In this document: positions 1 to 8,736 of the stretch, piece after piece | Layout of the letters: each line of letters opens with the position of its first letter | How positions within the stretch are numbered: position 1 is the stretch's first letter | Origin: an uncultured Treponema sp. | Lineage (GTDB): Bacteria > Spirochaetota > Spirochaetia > Treponematales > Treponemataceae | DNA: 61,311 nt | NCBI GenBank assembly: GCA_946615905.1 | Contig: CAMOIE010000018.1 | Span: 1-61,311 of the forward strand | Reading direction: 5' to 3' | The notes under the pieces: generated by a model | Told to the model about the DNA's origin: nothing | The model's input: the letters and a program-made list of their open reading frames with translations, nothing else | Database searches by the model: none | Position numbers and translations under genes: made by a program

Positions 1-98
1 TGTTCCCGCATTTAATTGAACTTTGCCATTTACACAGATTTTTGGATAGGGTCGATTAAAAACGTTTCGTGAGCTTGCATATTGCGGAAAAGGGCTAC

Positions 99-1475
99 TT
101 ATATATTCTCTATTATTTCTTTACATCTCATTTTAAATTCAGCTTTTGATAAACTACATAAAGGTTTTACCCATTCCCAATTCGTTCTGCGACCAGTTTG
201 CCCTGTCGTCAAACCTGTTAAAGCATTTGTTGTTGTAAATCTATTGACACCTTCTTCATCTAGCATTGAAGCAATATTTTGAATTTTCATTTTTATTGAA
301 CAAATAGATCGATGACATATTTTGTGGACTGAGGCTTCGTTTATTTCCGCTGTTGCTCCATATCTGGCAATATATGTACAAATTATAATTTCATTTTCTG
401 TATATGGTTCTCCGCGTTTTATAGTTCTTTTATTATTCAATGTTTCCGTCCGTTTTCGACTTAAAATACCATCATCTGGCAATCTTGTAATATATTTGTT
501 TTTGTCCAATGGATTACCATAATGAATACAAATTTTTTCATTTGCATTTGATTTACCAAAAAAATCGTTTGGAAGTTTTACTAATTTTAAATAGTCAGAA
601 TACATTGCCCCGTATTTTTCTAAAAATTTTTCATGAACAAAATTTTGAAGATTTTTATATTCCGCTATATCATACTTTATTTCGCCTTTATTATTTCTAT
701 ATTCATTATATACAGTTCCGTCTTTTTTCATTTTTGGAGTTAAGAAATAATTTAATGGATTTGCAAGTCTTAAAAAATGAGCTTTTAATACTTTTCTTGT
801 TTCTAATGAATTGGATGCATTAGAAATACGTAAAAATAGTTTCCCAAAATTATCATTTGCTTCTTGCCATTCTGAATATTTCCCTCTTGAAAAATCAAAT
901 TTCTCTGATAATTCTTTCAGCGAATATGTAACTCCATCACTTAGCAAATAATTTGTTCCAGTATCTATTATATGGGCAATCTTATAACCAGAAGTGTTTA
1001 TACCAGGATTTTTTCCAGTTATTATATAAGCAGCTTTTTTTCGTTCCGTACTACAGGATTGACCAAAACGAGCTGGGAATTTTCTAGAAATCATCATTTC
1101 TTTGAATTCATTTAACGTCGGACAGAAATTATCCAATGCCATTTTTTCTATGTACGCAACGAAATAGTTGTCGGTAAAAAAATAAGAAAAATTCTCATTT
1201 AAAAATTTTGTATAAAAACCTCTTCTAAGTTCATCATCTTTTTCATTTTCAACAAAATCTTTGTCCCAGTTATAAAAAGCCCTAATGGGAAAAACAGCAT
1301 TCGATACATCAGAATACTCTTGAAGCAAATTATTCCATTTTTCTACAATTTCAATATTTGGTAATCTTGGTTCAATAAAATTCGTCCAAAATGTTTGAAT
1401 ATCCATCGCATAACCTTGTTCAAATGACGGAATTTTTGGCATGTCAATATTTTCTAATTTTTCGAACAATGTCAT
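99..1475 (-). CDS. Hypothetical protein with restriction-enzyme-like wHTH region at the C-terminus
   Basis: A 458-residue cytoplasmic protein with no signal peptide. I do not recognise residues 1-350. The stretch beginning TENEIIICTYIARYG, followed by VHKICHRSICSIKMKIQNIA and a GLTTG..R.NWEWV end, resembles the winged-helix-like module found in some HNH and other restriction endonucleases, where a polar helix carries R..(S)I.MK..N.A and ends in W. No HNH catalytic triad is visible. The start is ATG 1475, because GAGGTGA (1481-1487) lies 5 nt upstream; a GTG at 1484 overlaps that site. It is separated from the ankyrin gene by 163 bp, so it is probably a separate transcript. The DNA is AT-rich like the rest of the block to 9.2 kb. 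A defence-related role is only a guess. Confidence 0.6.
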   Translation of the reverse strand: MTLFEKLENIDMPKIPSFEQGYAMDIQTFWTNFIEPRLPNIEIVEKWNNLLQEYSDVSNAVFPIRAFYNWDKDFVENEKDDELRRGFYTKFLNENFSYFFTDNYFVAYIEKMALDNFCPTLNEFKEMMISRKFPARFGQSCSTERKKAAYIITGKNPGINTSGYKIAHIIDTGTNYLLSDGVTYSLKELSEKFDFSRGKYSEWQEANDNFGKLFLRISNASNSLETRKVLKAHFLRLANPLNYFLTPKMKKDGTVYNEYRNNKGEIKYDIAEYKNLQNFVHEKFLEKYGAMYSDYLKLVKLPNDFFGKSNANEKICIHYGNPLDKNKYITRLPDDGILSRKRTETLNNKRTIKRGEPYTENEIIICTYIARYGATAEINEASVHKICHRSICSIKMKIQNIASMLDEEGVNRFTTTNALTGLTTGQTGRRTNWEWVKPLCSLSKAEFKMRCKEIIENI

Positions 1476-1647
1476 TTTTCTCACCTCACAACCATAATTA
1501 TATTTCTCTTGTAAAAAAAAACTCTATAACACTACTTTCCAAGATAAATTATGAACAAGTATAACACAAAACTCGGACTCATGCTGTTATACTCACCAAT
1601 TACTTCAATTTTTTCTATATCTTATCTTACTTGAAATTGATTTTTAT

Positions 1648-2337
1648 TTATTCCCATCTGAAAAAATGACCGCGTGGTGTATTTCCGCCTCTAGTCATCC
1701 TTGCGTTTGTTGATATGGGGCTGCCGAAATTGTATTTATCTTTTAATTCATACTTATAGAGCAACATAAGGTTTCTTTTCGCTCGTTTGTATCCATTTCT
1801 TATAGCTCTTTCCCAAAAATCTTCAGCTACATCAAAGTATCCTTTTCTATAGTTAAGTTCTCCTAAAATATACAGTGTCTTTGCAAAAAGCTTATTATTT
1901 GTCCTTAATAGGGGGAGCATATTTTCTATCGTTTTTAAATCTAAAAAATCAAGACTTATCCTTTTGTCGTCTAATATTTGCAGTAAGTTCCTGTGTTCTT
2001 TAGCATAATTATATACTGTATACTTTTCCACATCTTCAATTCTCTTATTTGCCCCATAATTTAGCAGCAAAGCTACTGTTTTTTCTGCATTTCCAATTAT
2101 TGCGTACATTAGCGGAGTCCGTTTTTTACTGTCCCGAATATCGATTTTTGCCCCGTTCGCTATTAGATACAAAGCCATTTTTGAATTGTTGCACTTCGCT
2201 GCAAACATCAAGGCGGTACACCCATCTTTTAAAGATGAATTAATGTCTTTTCCTGCTTTCAAAAGTTCATCTATCTTTTCCCCATTGTTTTCTTCAACTG
2301 CGGCTATAAACTGTTTTACATTTTTTTCATCAATCAC
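1648..2337 (-). CDS. Ankyrin-repeat protein
   Basis: About 229 residues. The N-terminal half contains three to four ankyrin repeats, recognisable by DGCTALMFAAKCNN, LIANGAKIDIRDSKKRTPLMYAI and LLNYGANKRIED. The C-terminal half has a SEL1/TPR-like element (LYILGELNYRKGYFDVAEDFWERAI). It has no signal peptide or membrane segment, so it is probably a cytoplasmic protein-protein interaction module. I prefer the GTG at 2337, preceded at 8 nt by GGGAG (2346-2350), over the TTG at 2352. It follows the nuclease-like gene with almost no gap and is the last gene of a four-gene cluster headed by the RipA-like protein, so it may act as partner or immunity factor for that cluster. No substrate can be assigned. 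Confidence 0.75.
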   Translation of the reverse strand: MIDEKNVKQFIAAVEENNGEKIDELLKAGKDINSSLKDGCTALMFAAKCNNSKMALYLIANGAKIDIRDSKKRTPLMYAIIGNAEKTVALLLNYGANKRIEDVEKYTVYNYAKEHRNLLQILDDKRISLDFLDLKTIENMLPLLRTNNKLFAKTLYILGELNYRKGYFDVAEDFWERAIRNGYKRAKRNLMLLYKYELKDKYNFGSPISTNARMTRGGNTPRGHFFRWE

Positions 2338-2355
2338 TTTTTTCGCTCCCAAAAA

Positions 2356-3330
2356 TTATTGTTCCGAAATAATCAAAATAAGTTTTACAAGACCAGAAGC
2401 TTTCCAATGCCTGTATTTTGTTGAATGAATGTTTCCCAATAAATCTGAATCTGATTTGAAATTACGTGCATTCCAAATATCGTCTTCAGATTTTCCATTG
2501 TTGTAGTACCAGAAACGTTTTGCAACTTTTGTTTCAAGTAGCCTTTGCTTGAATTCGTTTGGACGAACTTCTTTGTCTCCTATCATCAAAATAACAGCAG
2601 GTGCTTCGTCAGTTTTTATTGATGAATAATCGGCAGGATAATCGCTCCTGCTGTCTTCCAGTACTGAATATACAGGGGTGTTCTTGTTGCTTGAGACCGA
2701 AAATGAATACTCTGATAGTGCCTTTTCAATTGTCTCTTCATCATACTCTCTTGAAAAATGTGCTTTTACGAGTTGTTTTACTAAATCGGAATCCAATTGA
2801 CTTTGAATTGTCGATATATCATCGTTTTGCTCTGCTTTTGAAATTATAAATTCTTTTACCTTCTCGGTATCAAAATTTTCTTTACAAAAAAGTTTGACAA
2901 ATTTTTCACCGTTGGGATTGTCTTTCTCAAATGGAATTTCTACGCAGAACTTTTTGCCGGATGCAAATTCGTAATAGTAAATATACAACTTTTCACAGAC
3001 GAGAATGCCTATAGGAAGCCTTAAATCAGTATGAGCCATATAGTTCAGAATCTGCTTTTCAAAGTTTGATGTTTTTGGAAGTGAATATTGCTTTAGCTCG
3101 ATGACAAACAAATTCTTGTTGTCCTTTCTCAAAATCAAATCAGGAATTTCCTTGTTTGTTGAACCGATGTGCAGAGACCTCTTTGAATCCACATCGCCAT
3201 TTTCGCTGTAGCTAAACATAAAAGGATTTGCAAGATACGACTGCCAAAGCGTGTGGATTTTATCTTCCGATTCCGCACGGTTGCGAAAATATTCTGCTAC
3301 AAGATAATTCCAAAGTTCACAATAATTCAT
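2356..3330 (-). CDS. Protein with N-terminal PD-(D/E)XK-like nuclease core, unknown C-terminal domain
   Basis: 324 residues. The N-terminal part carries the arrangement typical of HsdR-type and related PD-(D/E)XK nucleases: a PDL at residues 63-65 (D64), then a beta strand ending VIELKQ (E78, K80), then a helix FEKQILNYM and a strand GILVCEKLYIYYYEF. This matches the catalytic D...ExK geometry of type I restriction R subunits and DUF-type homologues. The C-terminal 90 residues (DKEVRPNEFKQRLLETK..RFWYYNNGK) are unrecognised and could bind a partner or DNA. Gaps are only 9 bp from the CHAT gene upstream and a few bases to the ankyrin gene downstream, so the three are probably co-transcribed. 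Nuclease activity is inference from motif spacing; a non-catalytic fold remains possible. Confidence 0.65.
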   Translation of the reverse strand: MNYCELWNYLVAEYFRNRAESEDKIHTLWQSYLANPFMFSYSENGDVDSKRSLHIGSTNKEIPDLILRKDNKNLFVIELKQYSLPKTSNFEKQILNYMAHTDLRLPIGILVCEKLYIYYYEFASGKKFCVEIPFEKDNPNGEKFVKLFCKENFDTEKVKEFIISKAEQNDDISTIQSQLDSDLVKQLVKAHFSREYDEETIEKALSEYSFSVSSNKNTPVYSVLEDSRSDYPADYSSIKTDEAPAVILMIGDKEVRPNEFKQRLLETKVAKRFWYYNNGKSEDDIWNARNFKSDSDLLGNIHSTKYRHWKASGLVKLILIISEQ

Positions 3331-3339
3331 TTTACGCCC

Positions 3340-6300
3340 CTACTCATACACAACAAATCCAGCCCAATAATACGGATGATTGTATTCATCGCTGTTGCGG
3401 AATTCGTTTTTCACCTTTCGATATGCTTCTGCATAAGTCATACCGCTTTGAACTTTCTTATACATTCGTGTCATAAATTCAGCCGTCGCTTCGTCATCTA
3501 CACACCAAAGCGTAACTCCGACATTTTTTGCACCAACAACCATAAAGGCTCGTGAAAGTCCTACCATTCCATCGCCCTTTTTAATTTCGCCGAGTCCTGT
3601 TTGGCAGGCAGAAAGGCAGACCATATTTGCATTGAGATTCAATATTGCGGCTTCTCCGATTGTCAGATAGCCGTCTTCTTCTGATATTGTTTTTAATTTT
3701 CCAGAAACTTCCGAAAAAAGGACACTAGACATTTCGCTCAAATCAGGATCAAAGTAGCCGTGGCAGGCAAAATGCAAAACTGAATATTTTGAAAGCTGTC
3801 CATTTTTAGAATAATCTTTCAGCATTGCTTCTGTGGCTGATTTCTGCGTCTCGACTTTCGCTTTTTTGAAAGCAGATTTTTGTAAAGCTTCAAGTTCAGT
3901 TACAGTGCCTGGCAAATCCTGCCAATTTAGATTTTTGTTTTCAAAATAAATTTCAGAACCTTCATTTTCCAATAGTTTTCGCAATTCTTGTTCTGTTTGC
4001 TTTGCCTGGCTTGTAACAAGTGAAAGTCCCCTGTCTTTCCCTCGTGTTCCGTTACCTCGCAAAGTCTGATTGTGTTCTTCTTCCGAAAGAGATTTGTCAT
4101 ACCAAGCACCACCAAAAGCGAGAATATCGGACGACTTTGATTTTACTTTGCTTGCAAGAATACTTACAGAAACCGAGGGCGAGATTCCTATTGAATAGTT
4201 TTTTCCAAAATCGTTTGAATCTGAATTTTCGCGGAGCATATCAAACGGTAAAAATGAAAGATTTCCATCTGGAACGATGAGAACGTCCTTTATTCCGCCA
4301 AGATACGGCAAAACAGGCTTTACAAGTTTTTCATAAAGTTTGTTTCTCTGCTTTTCAAAAGTTACTTCCGACTTTATAGGTCTGTGAGTAATCGCATCTC
4401 GCAAGGCATTTACAGCAGAATCGTAATCAAACGATGAATCCAACGGAATTGTCTGAACTTTCTTTTTTGTGACCACTATGCAATATGCATATTTTGTCGG
4501 CGTGCGAATTTCACGCTTTCCTTCCGAGTCAATTTCTTCAGAATCGAACAGGACATATTCCAGTATTGAACGTTTTTTTCCGCAAAATTTCTGCGCCTCT
4601 GAAATTTTTACAGGCTGAGGATTTCTCAACGCTCCGTATTGCGGAAGCCTTTTTGCGATTTTTGAATCAAGCGTTGAAAGTTCCTTTTCTGCGGAAGCAA
4701 GTTCTTTTGAAGCACTAGATGCTTTTTTTGAATCTCGCTCATTTATGGAAAGGTCGTTTTGCTCGTTGAGTGTTTTTCTTGCATTCTCTATTTTTTGCAC
4801 AAGTGTTTTTATTTGCTTGCGTTCAGAATCTGTTACGCCGTCAAGTTTCAACGCGCTTTCCGTGCCGATTTGCCCAAGAAAGCCCCTGCTTCGCAAGCTT
4901 TCTGAATATTCAAACGCTTTCGCCGGATTGTCTTTCTCGGCTTCAAACTGAACGCCATAATAGTAAAAAGGCAATGATTTAAAAAGAATTTCTGACTTCA
5001 TCGTGGACATGCCGAGCCGGGCTTTTTCGATGATGGCTGCTCCAAGTTCAAAAGTCTCTCGGATAAAGTCGGAATCGTCTGTAAAATGATATTGCTTTGA
5101 GTCGCGAATTATGTCAGAAAGTGAATTTATGACTTGAAGATAATTCGTGCTTTCTTTCAGTCCTGAATAGGCTTTCCTGAAACAGGCGATTGCTTCCTTT
5201 GTGTTGAAATTTCCAGATTCTCCCGCATAGTGCCAACCAAGCATAATGTATTCAATTGCTGTGCTTATATGCTGTTCGCCAAGTTCCCTGGTGTAAATGC
5301 CAACCGCGGCTTTATACAATTCCTGTGCGTCTGAATGTTCGCCAATAATGTCATAAACTCTTGCAATGTCGTCATAGCATTTTGCCACATCCAGAGTTTC
5401 ATAACCGAAAATTTCGAGCAATGTATTATTCGCTTTTCTATAGTGGAGAAGGGCATTTTTATAGTCTTTTTGATTTTCATAAACGCCGCCAATCATTTCA
5501 TAAACACGGCAGACATCGATGTGTTTTTCTCCCAAAAACTTTTTGTACATTTCCACGGATTTTGAAAAATATGAAAGAGCATCCGCGTACTTTCCCTGGC
5601 TTCTCAAAGTGACACCCATATTTCGATACGTTCTGGCAATGTCGGGGTGTTTTTCGCCATAAATCGATTTTAGAATTGAAACTGAAGTTTCAAGATTTGC
5701 AAGCGCGTTCGCATAATCGCCCATCGCCTGATAAACTTGCCCAATGTTGTTGTAGACATTTGCCGTGTCTGGATTTTTTTCGCCGATGGTTGTTTTATAT
5801 ATTTCAAGAGATGTCTTGTAATTTGAAAGAGCCTTAGAAAAATTGCCAAGGCCGTAATAATCGTTTCCAATATTTTGGTAAATTTTTGCCGTGTCGGCAT
5901 TGTTCTTTCCAAAATTTGACAGGTAGTATTCAAGAATTTTTGTGTTTGTTTCAAGCGAAGTTTGATAATTCTGCAATTCTTGATAGATGACAGCCATATT
6001 GAAATATGTATCGACAACTTCAACGCTGTCTTCTCCAAACAACGCGAGCCGAATTTTGAGGGCTTTATCAAAAAAGTTCAAGGCATTTTCATATTTTCCC
6101 TGAATATCGTAAACTGTTGCAACGCTTTCATAAGAATTGGCTGTTTCCGCATTATTTTCGCCAAGTATTTTCTTACGAATATTCAATGCTTTTTGGTAGA
6201 AGGATAAAGCATTTGTGTAGTCTGCTTTTAAATCATAATTCAAAGCAATATTGTAGTATGAATCTGCAGTCTTCTCATTATTCTCACCAAGTCTCTTTTG

Positions 6301-6726
6301 CCGTATCGAAAGAGACTTATAGTGATAAATAATGGCGTTGTCAAAATCTGAAATTTCATAATAGGCAAGACCGATGTTGGAACAAGCCGTTGCGACATCA
6401 ATTGAGTCAGTTTCCGTGGCAATCTCATAAATCGAAAGAGCTTTTTTATAGTTTATAATTGAATTGTCAAAATCCCTCAGATAAGAATAAGAAGCCCCCG
6501 CAAGACTGTACACGTCGGCTGTGTAGATGTGATTTTTCCCGTACACTTTTTCATAAACAGGAATCGCTTTTTTGTAATAGGAAAGAGCGGTGCTGTAATC
6601 GCCGTTGTTCAAATATTCGTTTCCAGAAGAGAAAAGCGAATAGGCAGCGTCTGTTGTCTGCGCGAAAACAGAATTAAAAATGACGAAAACAAATATAGAT
6701 ACAAAAGAAAATTTTCTGAAATTCAT
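3340..6726 (-). CDS. Exported TPR-CHAT domain protein (caspase-like protease)
   Basis: 1128 residues. The N-terminus is a signal peptide with predicted cleavage after VFA (about residue 22), so the protein should be periplasmic or exposed. Residues ~25-510 are about eleven 42-residue kinesin-light-chain-type TPRs (pattern D.A...Y.KAL.I....GE....TA..Y.NIG..Y). A helical linker follows, and the last ~370 residues form a CHAT domain. The caspase-like dyad is intact: His ~989 in LHFACHGYFD and Cys ~1041 in VCLSACQTGLGEIKKGDG. CHAT proteins are known as proteases in separase-like, Craspase and gasdermin-type systems; those are cytoplasmic, so the signal peptide here is notable. It sits 13 bp downstream of the RipA-like gene and 9 bp upstream of the nuclease-like gene. 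AGGAAAG precedes the ATG. The protease target is unknown. Confidence 0.85.
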   Translation of the reverse strand: MNFRKFSFVSIFVFVIFNSVFAQTTDAAYSLFSSGNEYLNNGDYSTALSYYKKAIPVYEKVYGKNHIYTADVYSLAGASYSYLRDFDNSIINYKKALSIYEIATETDSIDVATACSNIGLAYYEISDFDNAIIYHYKSLSIRQKRLGENNEKTADSYYNIALNYDLKADYTNALSFYQKALNIRKKILGENNAETANSYESVATVYDIQGKYENALNFFDKALKIRLALFGEDSVEVVDTYFNMAVIYQELQNYQTSLETNTKILEYYLSNFGKNNADTAKIYQNIGNDYYGLGNFSKALSNYKTSLEIYKTTIGEKNPDTANVYNNIGQVYQAMGDYANALANLETSVSILKSIYGEKHPDIARTYRNMGVTLRSQGKYADALSYFSKSVEMYKKFLGEKHIDVCRVYEMIGGVYENQKDYKNALLHYRKANNTLLEIFGYETLDVAKCYDDIARVYDIIGEHSDAQELYKAAVGIYTRELGEQHISTAIEYIMLGWHYAGESGNFNTKEAIACFRKAYSGLKESTNYLQVINSLSDIIRDSKQYHFTDDSDFIRETFELGAAIIEKARLGMSTMKSEILFKSLPFYYYGVQFEAEKDNPAKAFEYSESLRSRGFLGQIGTESALKLDGVTDSERKQIKTLVQKIENARKTLNEQNDLSINERDSKKASSASKELASAEKELSTLDSKIAKRLPQYGALRNPQPVKISEAQKFCGKKRSILEYVLFDSEEIDSEGKREIRTPTKYAYCIVVTKKKVQTIPLDSSFDYDSAVNALRDAITHRPIKSEVTFEKQRNKLYEKLVKPVLPYLGGIKDVLIVPDGNLSFLPFDMLRENSDSNDFGKNYSIGISPSVSVSILASKVKSKSSDILAFGGAWYDKSLSEEEHNQTLRGNGTRGKDRGLSLVTSQAKQTEQELRKLLENEGSEIYFENKNLNWQDLPGTVTELEALQKSAFKKAKVETQKSATEAMLKDYSKNGQLSKYSVLHFACHGYFDPDLSEMSSVLFSEVSGKLKTISEEDGYLTIGEAAILNLNANMVCLSACQTGLGEIKKGDGMVGLSRAFMVVGAKNVGVTLWCVDDEATAEFMTRMYKKVQSGMTYAEAYRKVKNEFRNSDEYNHPYYWAGFVVYE

Positions 6727-6739
6727 AAACTTTCCTAGC

Positions 6740-7444
6740 TTATTTTATGTGAATCATATTCAGATTATCTTCTTCGGAATCTGTAATTTCTATGTCAGAG
6801 TTCCCGTCTGAACGAAATATCGTAATAACTGTAAAAATTATAAGTATGACACTTGGAATTAGAACCAATAGTTTATTTTCACTCTTTATCCAGACCAGCC
6901 AATATATTACTCCTAGCAAGACAGCTAAAGACGAAATACACATAGCCATACTCGCCCACATATTCACTTTTGAAACGGAAAAATCAAATTCTTTTGTGGG
7001 TTTCCATCTACTTCCTGCTGTTTTTGGATTCAAATAAACATCATAAAGCGGACCAATTTCAGATTTCTCCAAGAGACTCACATGCCTTTCCCAATTTTCC
7101 TGCCAGAATTTCGAGCCTTTATTAACCATGTGCCACGCGACAGAAAAGAAAAATCCAAGTCCAGACAATGCGGAAATAGAGGGAACAAAAACTTTGTATT
7201 TGCAAGGGTAGTCAATGTATTTACAGAGTACTGAAAACAATGCTGTATAAATCACAGTGATAAAAGCCCAAAAGAAACCGGTTCGCTTCCAGTACAAATC
7301 AATCTCAAATTTTCGAATATCTTGAGCCTCTTTCAATGCAAGACTTCTTTTTCTTTCCGATTTCGATTCTTTATCATCTGGAAATAATTCGAGATATTCC
7401 GATTCTTTTCTTAGTAACTCTGGTTTTCGTTTTTTCTTGCTCAT
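6740..7444 (-). CDS. RipA-like four-helix membrane protein
   Basis: 234 residues. A charged, lysine-rich N-terminus (about 50 residues) precedes four predicted membrane segments in two pairs: around 55-72 (FFWAFITVIYTALFSVLC), 86-107, 160-183 and 190-210. Between the pairs is a conserved-looking soluble loop containing SKFWQENWERHVSLLE and GPLYDVY, which I associate with the RipA family of octameric inner-membrane proteins; this is recall of the family pattern, not an alignment. It is the first gene of the tight operon RipA-like / TPR-CHAT / nuclease-like / ankyrin. It could be a membrane anchor, sensor or pore for that set. A terminator hairpin at 7462-7494 insulates it from the exported-protein gene upstream. 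Confidence 0.65.
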   Translation of the reverse strand: MSKKKRKPELLRKESEYLELFPDDKESKSERKRSLALKEAQDIRKFEIDLYWKRTGFFWAFITVIYTALFSVLCKYIDYPCKYKVFVPSISALSGLGFFFSVAWHMVNKGSKFWQENWERHVSLLEKSEIGPLYDVYLNPKTAGSRWKPTKEFDFSVSKVNMWASMAMCISSLAVLLGVIYWLVWIKSENKLLVLIPSVILIIFTVITIFRSDGNSDIEITDSEEDNLNMIHIK

Positions 7445-7461
7445 ACTTATTCCATAAAATA

Positions 7462-7494
7462 ATCACACCGCAAAAGAATATTTTGCGGTGTGAT
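7462..7494 (-). terminator. Intrinsic terminator with 14-bp perfect stem
   Basis: ATCACACCGCAAAA (7462-7475) pairs perfectly with its complement at 7481-7494 around a 5-nt loop. On the minus strand the hairpin follows the stop of the PPC-like gene and is followed by TTATTTTAT. It separates that gene from the RipA-like/CHAT operon. Confidence 0.8.
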
Positions 7495-7501
7495 AAAAAA
7501 C

Positions 7502-8203
7502 TTAGTTCGTATAAAGTTCAAAATAACTTCTGTAACGAGAGTTGTTTTTCACTATGATATGAAAATTGCCATCCCAACGCGGAATAAAGCTAACCCAAGC
7601 ACTTGAACTGTATGAAGTATCTTTATCAATAAGGTTCCAGTTTGAATCATAAACATACAAATCGAGGTCTGCTCCATCCAAAGAATAGACATCAACTTCT
7701 GCATAGCGGCCAGCAACAAAACCTACATTGTAATAAGACACTCTTGATGAACCATAGACATAAGAAAAGTCATATTTAGGCCCACCAAATGCACCTCGTG
7801 TTCCAGCTTTTACTTTCTTTTCAACTGTTTTTGCATAAGCAAGCAATGTTTTGTCTTTTCCTGCAAGTTTCTTGCCGTCCTCTAAAAGTTGAGCTGCCGT
7901 AAATTCTTTCTTTTCAGAATTACCGTCCTTTTCGCCTGATTCATCTTGTGTTGCTTTTGTTTCCATTTTTTGTGTTGGAACTTGTGCCAATATTTCTGCT
8001 GCACAAAGCAAGGATGAAGCAGAACCATTTTTATAGCCATACTCAGCAAGTTGGAATGCGGTTTGAATGGATGCCATCTCTTCTGAAACAGGTGTCTTTA
8101 ATTCTTCCTTTGTTTCAATTTCAGGCTGTCCTTGTGCCTGAGCAAAAACAAAACTTGCAAACATTGCAAATCCCAGTACTAAAATCGTTCTTTTCATTTT
8201 CAT
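7502..8203 (-). CDS. Exported protein with C-terminal PPC-like beta-sandwich
   Basis: About 233 residues. A signal peptide (KRTILVLGFAMFASFVFA, cleavage after VFA) is followed by an alpha-helical, Glu/Lys-rich middle. The C-terminal ~75 residues begin YAEVDVYSLDGADLDLYVYD and end WDGNFHIIVKN...FELYTN, the pattern of bacterial pre-peptidase C-terminal (PPC) domains: a strand pair, a Asp-x-Asp-x-x-Val/Tyr calcium-loop-like segment, then a gly-turn strand. PPC domains normally ride on secreted proteases; here the domain stands alone. The start is ATG 8203, behind AAGGAGAA. It could be a periplasmic partner of the adjacent exported CHAT protein, but a terminator separates the two units. Confidence 0.65.
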   Translation of the reverse strand: MKMKRTILVLGFAMFASFVFAQAQGQPEIETKEELKTPVSEEMASIQTAFQLAEYGYKNGSASSLLCAAEILAQVPTQKMETKATQDESGEKDGNSEKKEFTAAQLLEDGKKLAGKDKTLLAYAKTVEKKVKAGTRGAFGGPKYDFSYVYGSSRVSYYNVGFVAGRYAEVDVYSLDGADLDLYVYDSNWNLIDKDTSYSSSAWVSFIPRWDGNFHIIVKNNSRYRSYFELYTN

Positions 8204-8262
8204 AAAGTTCTCCTTCAAAATCGTTTTATATAAACAAGAATGTGAAACATTCTGCTTACTGC

Positions 8263-8682
8263 TTATAATTTTTTCTTGACAAGCTTGTAGCCCACAAAAT
8301 AATAATCGAATGAGCCATCTGGATTTACCCTGTTGATATGCAAATCAAAGTTGTCGGCATAGTCATTTGAATAAAATCCCACCGTATAAACCTCCCCTTC
8401 GGTGATATCGTAGTCATCAAGTATTCGGGCGATGAAATATTTCTGGGTTTTTGAGAGTTTATTTATGGAAACGATATAATAATCCCTCTCAAACATCCGC
8501 TTAGAATCCTCAAGTTTTTCGTACGCCCATTCATAAAACTTATCGAGGTTCGGTGGAACGCCCCAGCAGACAGCTTGACCGTGAACTTCCATACCGTTAT
8601 ACTTGAACGCTTTAGGTTCACAGAATCCGCAAAAAGAGAACAACGTGAAAACTACACTAAAAACCATTTTCTTAATTTTCAT
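8263..8682 (-). CDS. Small exported protein, unknown function
   Basis: 139 residues with a clear signal peptide (MKIKKMVFSVVFTLFSFCGFC), predicted to be cut near residue 21. The mature part is acidic and aromatic (FYEWAYEKLEDSKRMFERDYYIV; YTVGFYSNDYADNFDLHINRV) and looks like one small globular domain. I do not recognise the family. The ribosome site AAGGAGAA is 4-5 nt before the ATG and nearly identical to those of both neighbouring exported genes, so the three resemble a co-regulated set with 44-60 bp gaps. Confidence 0.6.
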   Translation of the reverse strand: MKIKKMVFSVVFTLFSFCGFCEPKAFKYNGMEVHGQAVCWGVPPNLDKFYEWAYEKLEDSKRMFERDYYIVSINKLSKTQKYFIARILDDYDITEGEVYTVGFYSNDYADNFDLHINRVNPDGSFDYYFVGYKLVKKKL

Positions 8683-8736
8683 AAAATTCTCCTTGGAAAT
8701 GTTTTTATGTGAAAAGAGTAGATTTCAATCTTTTAC

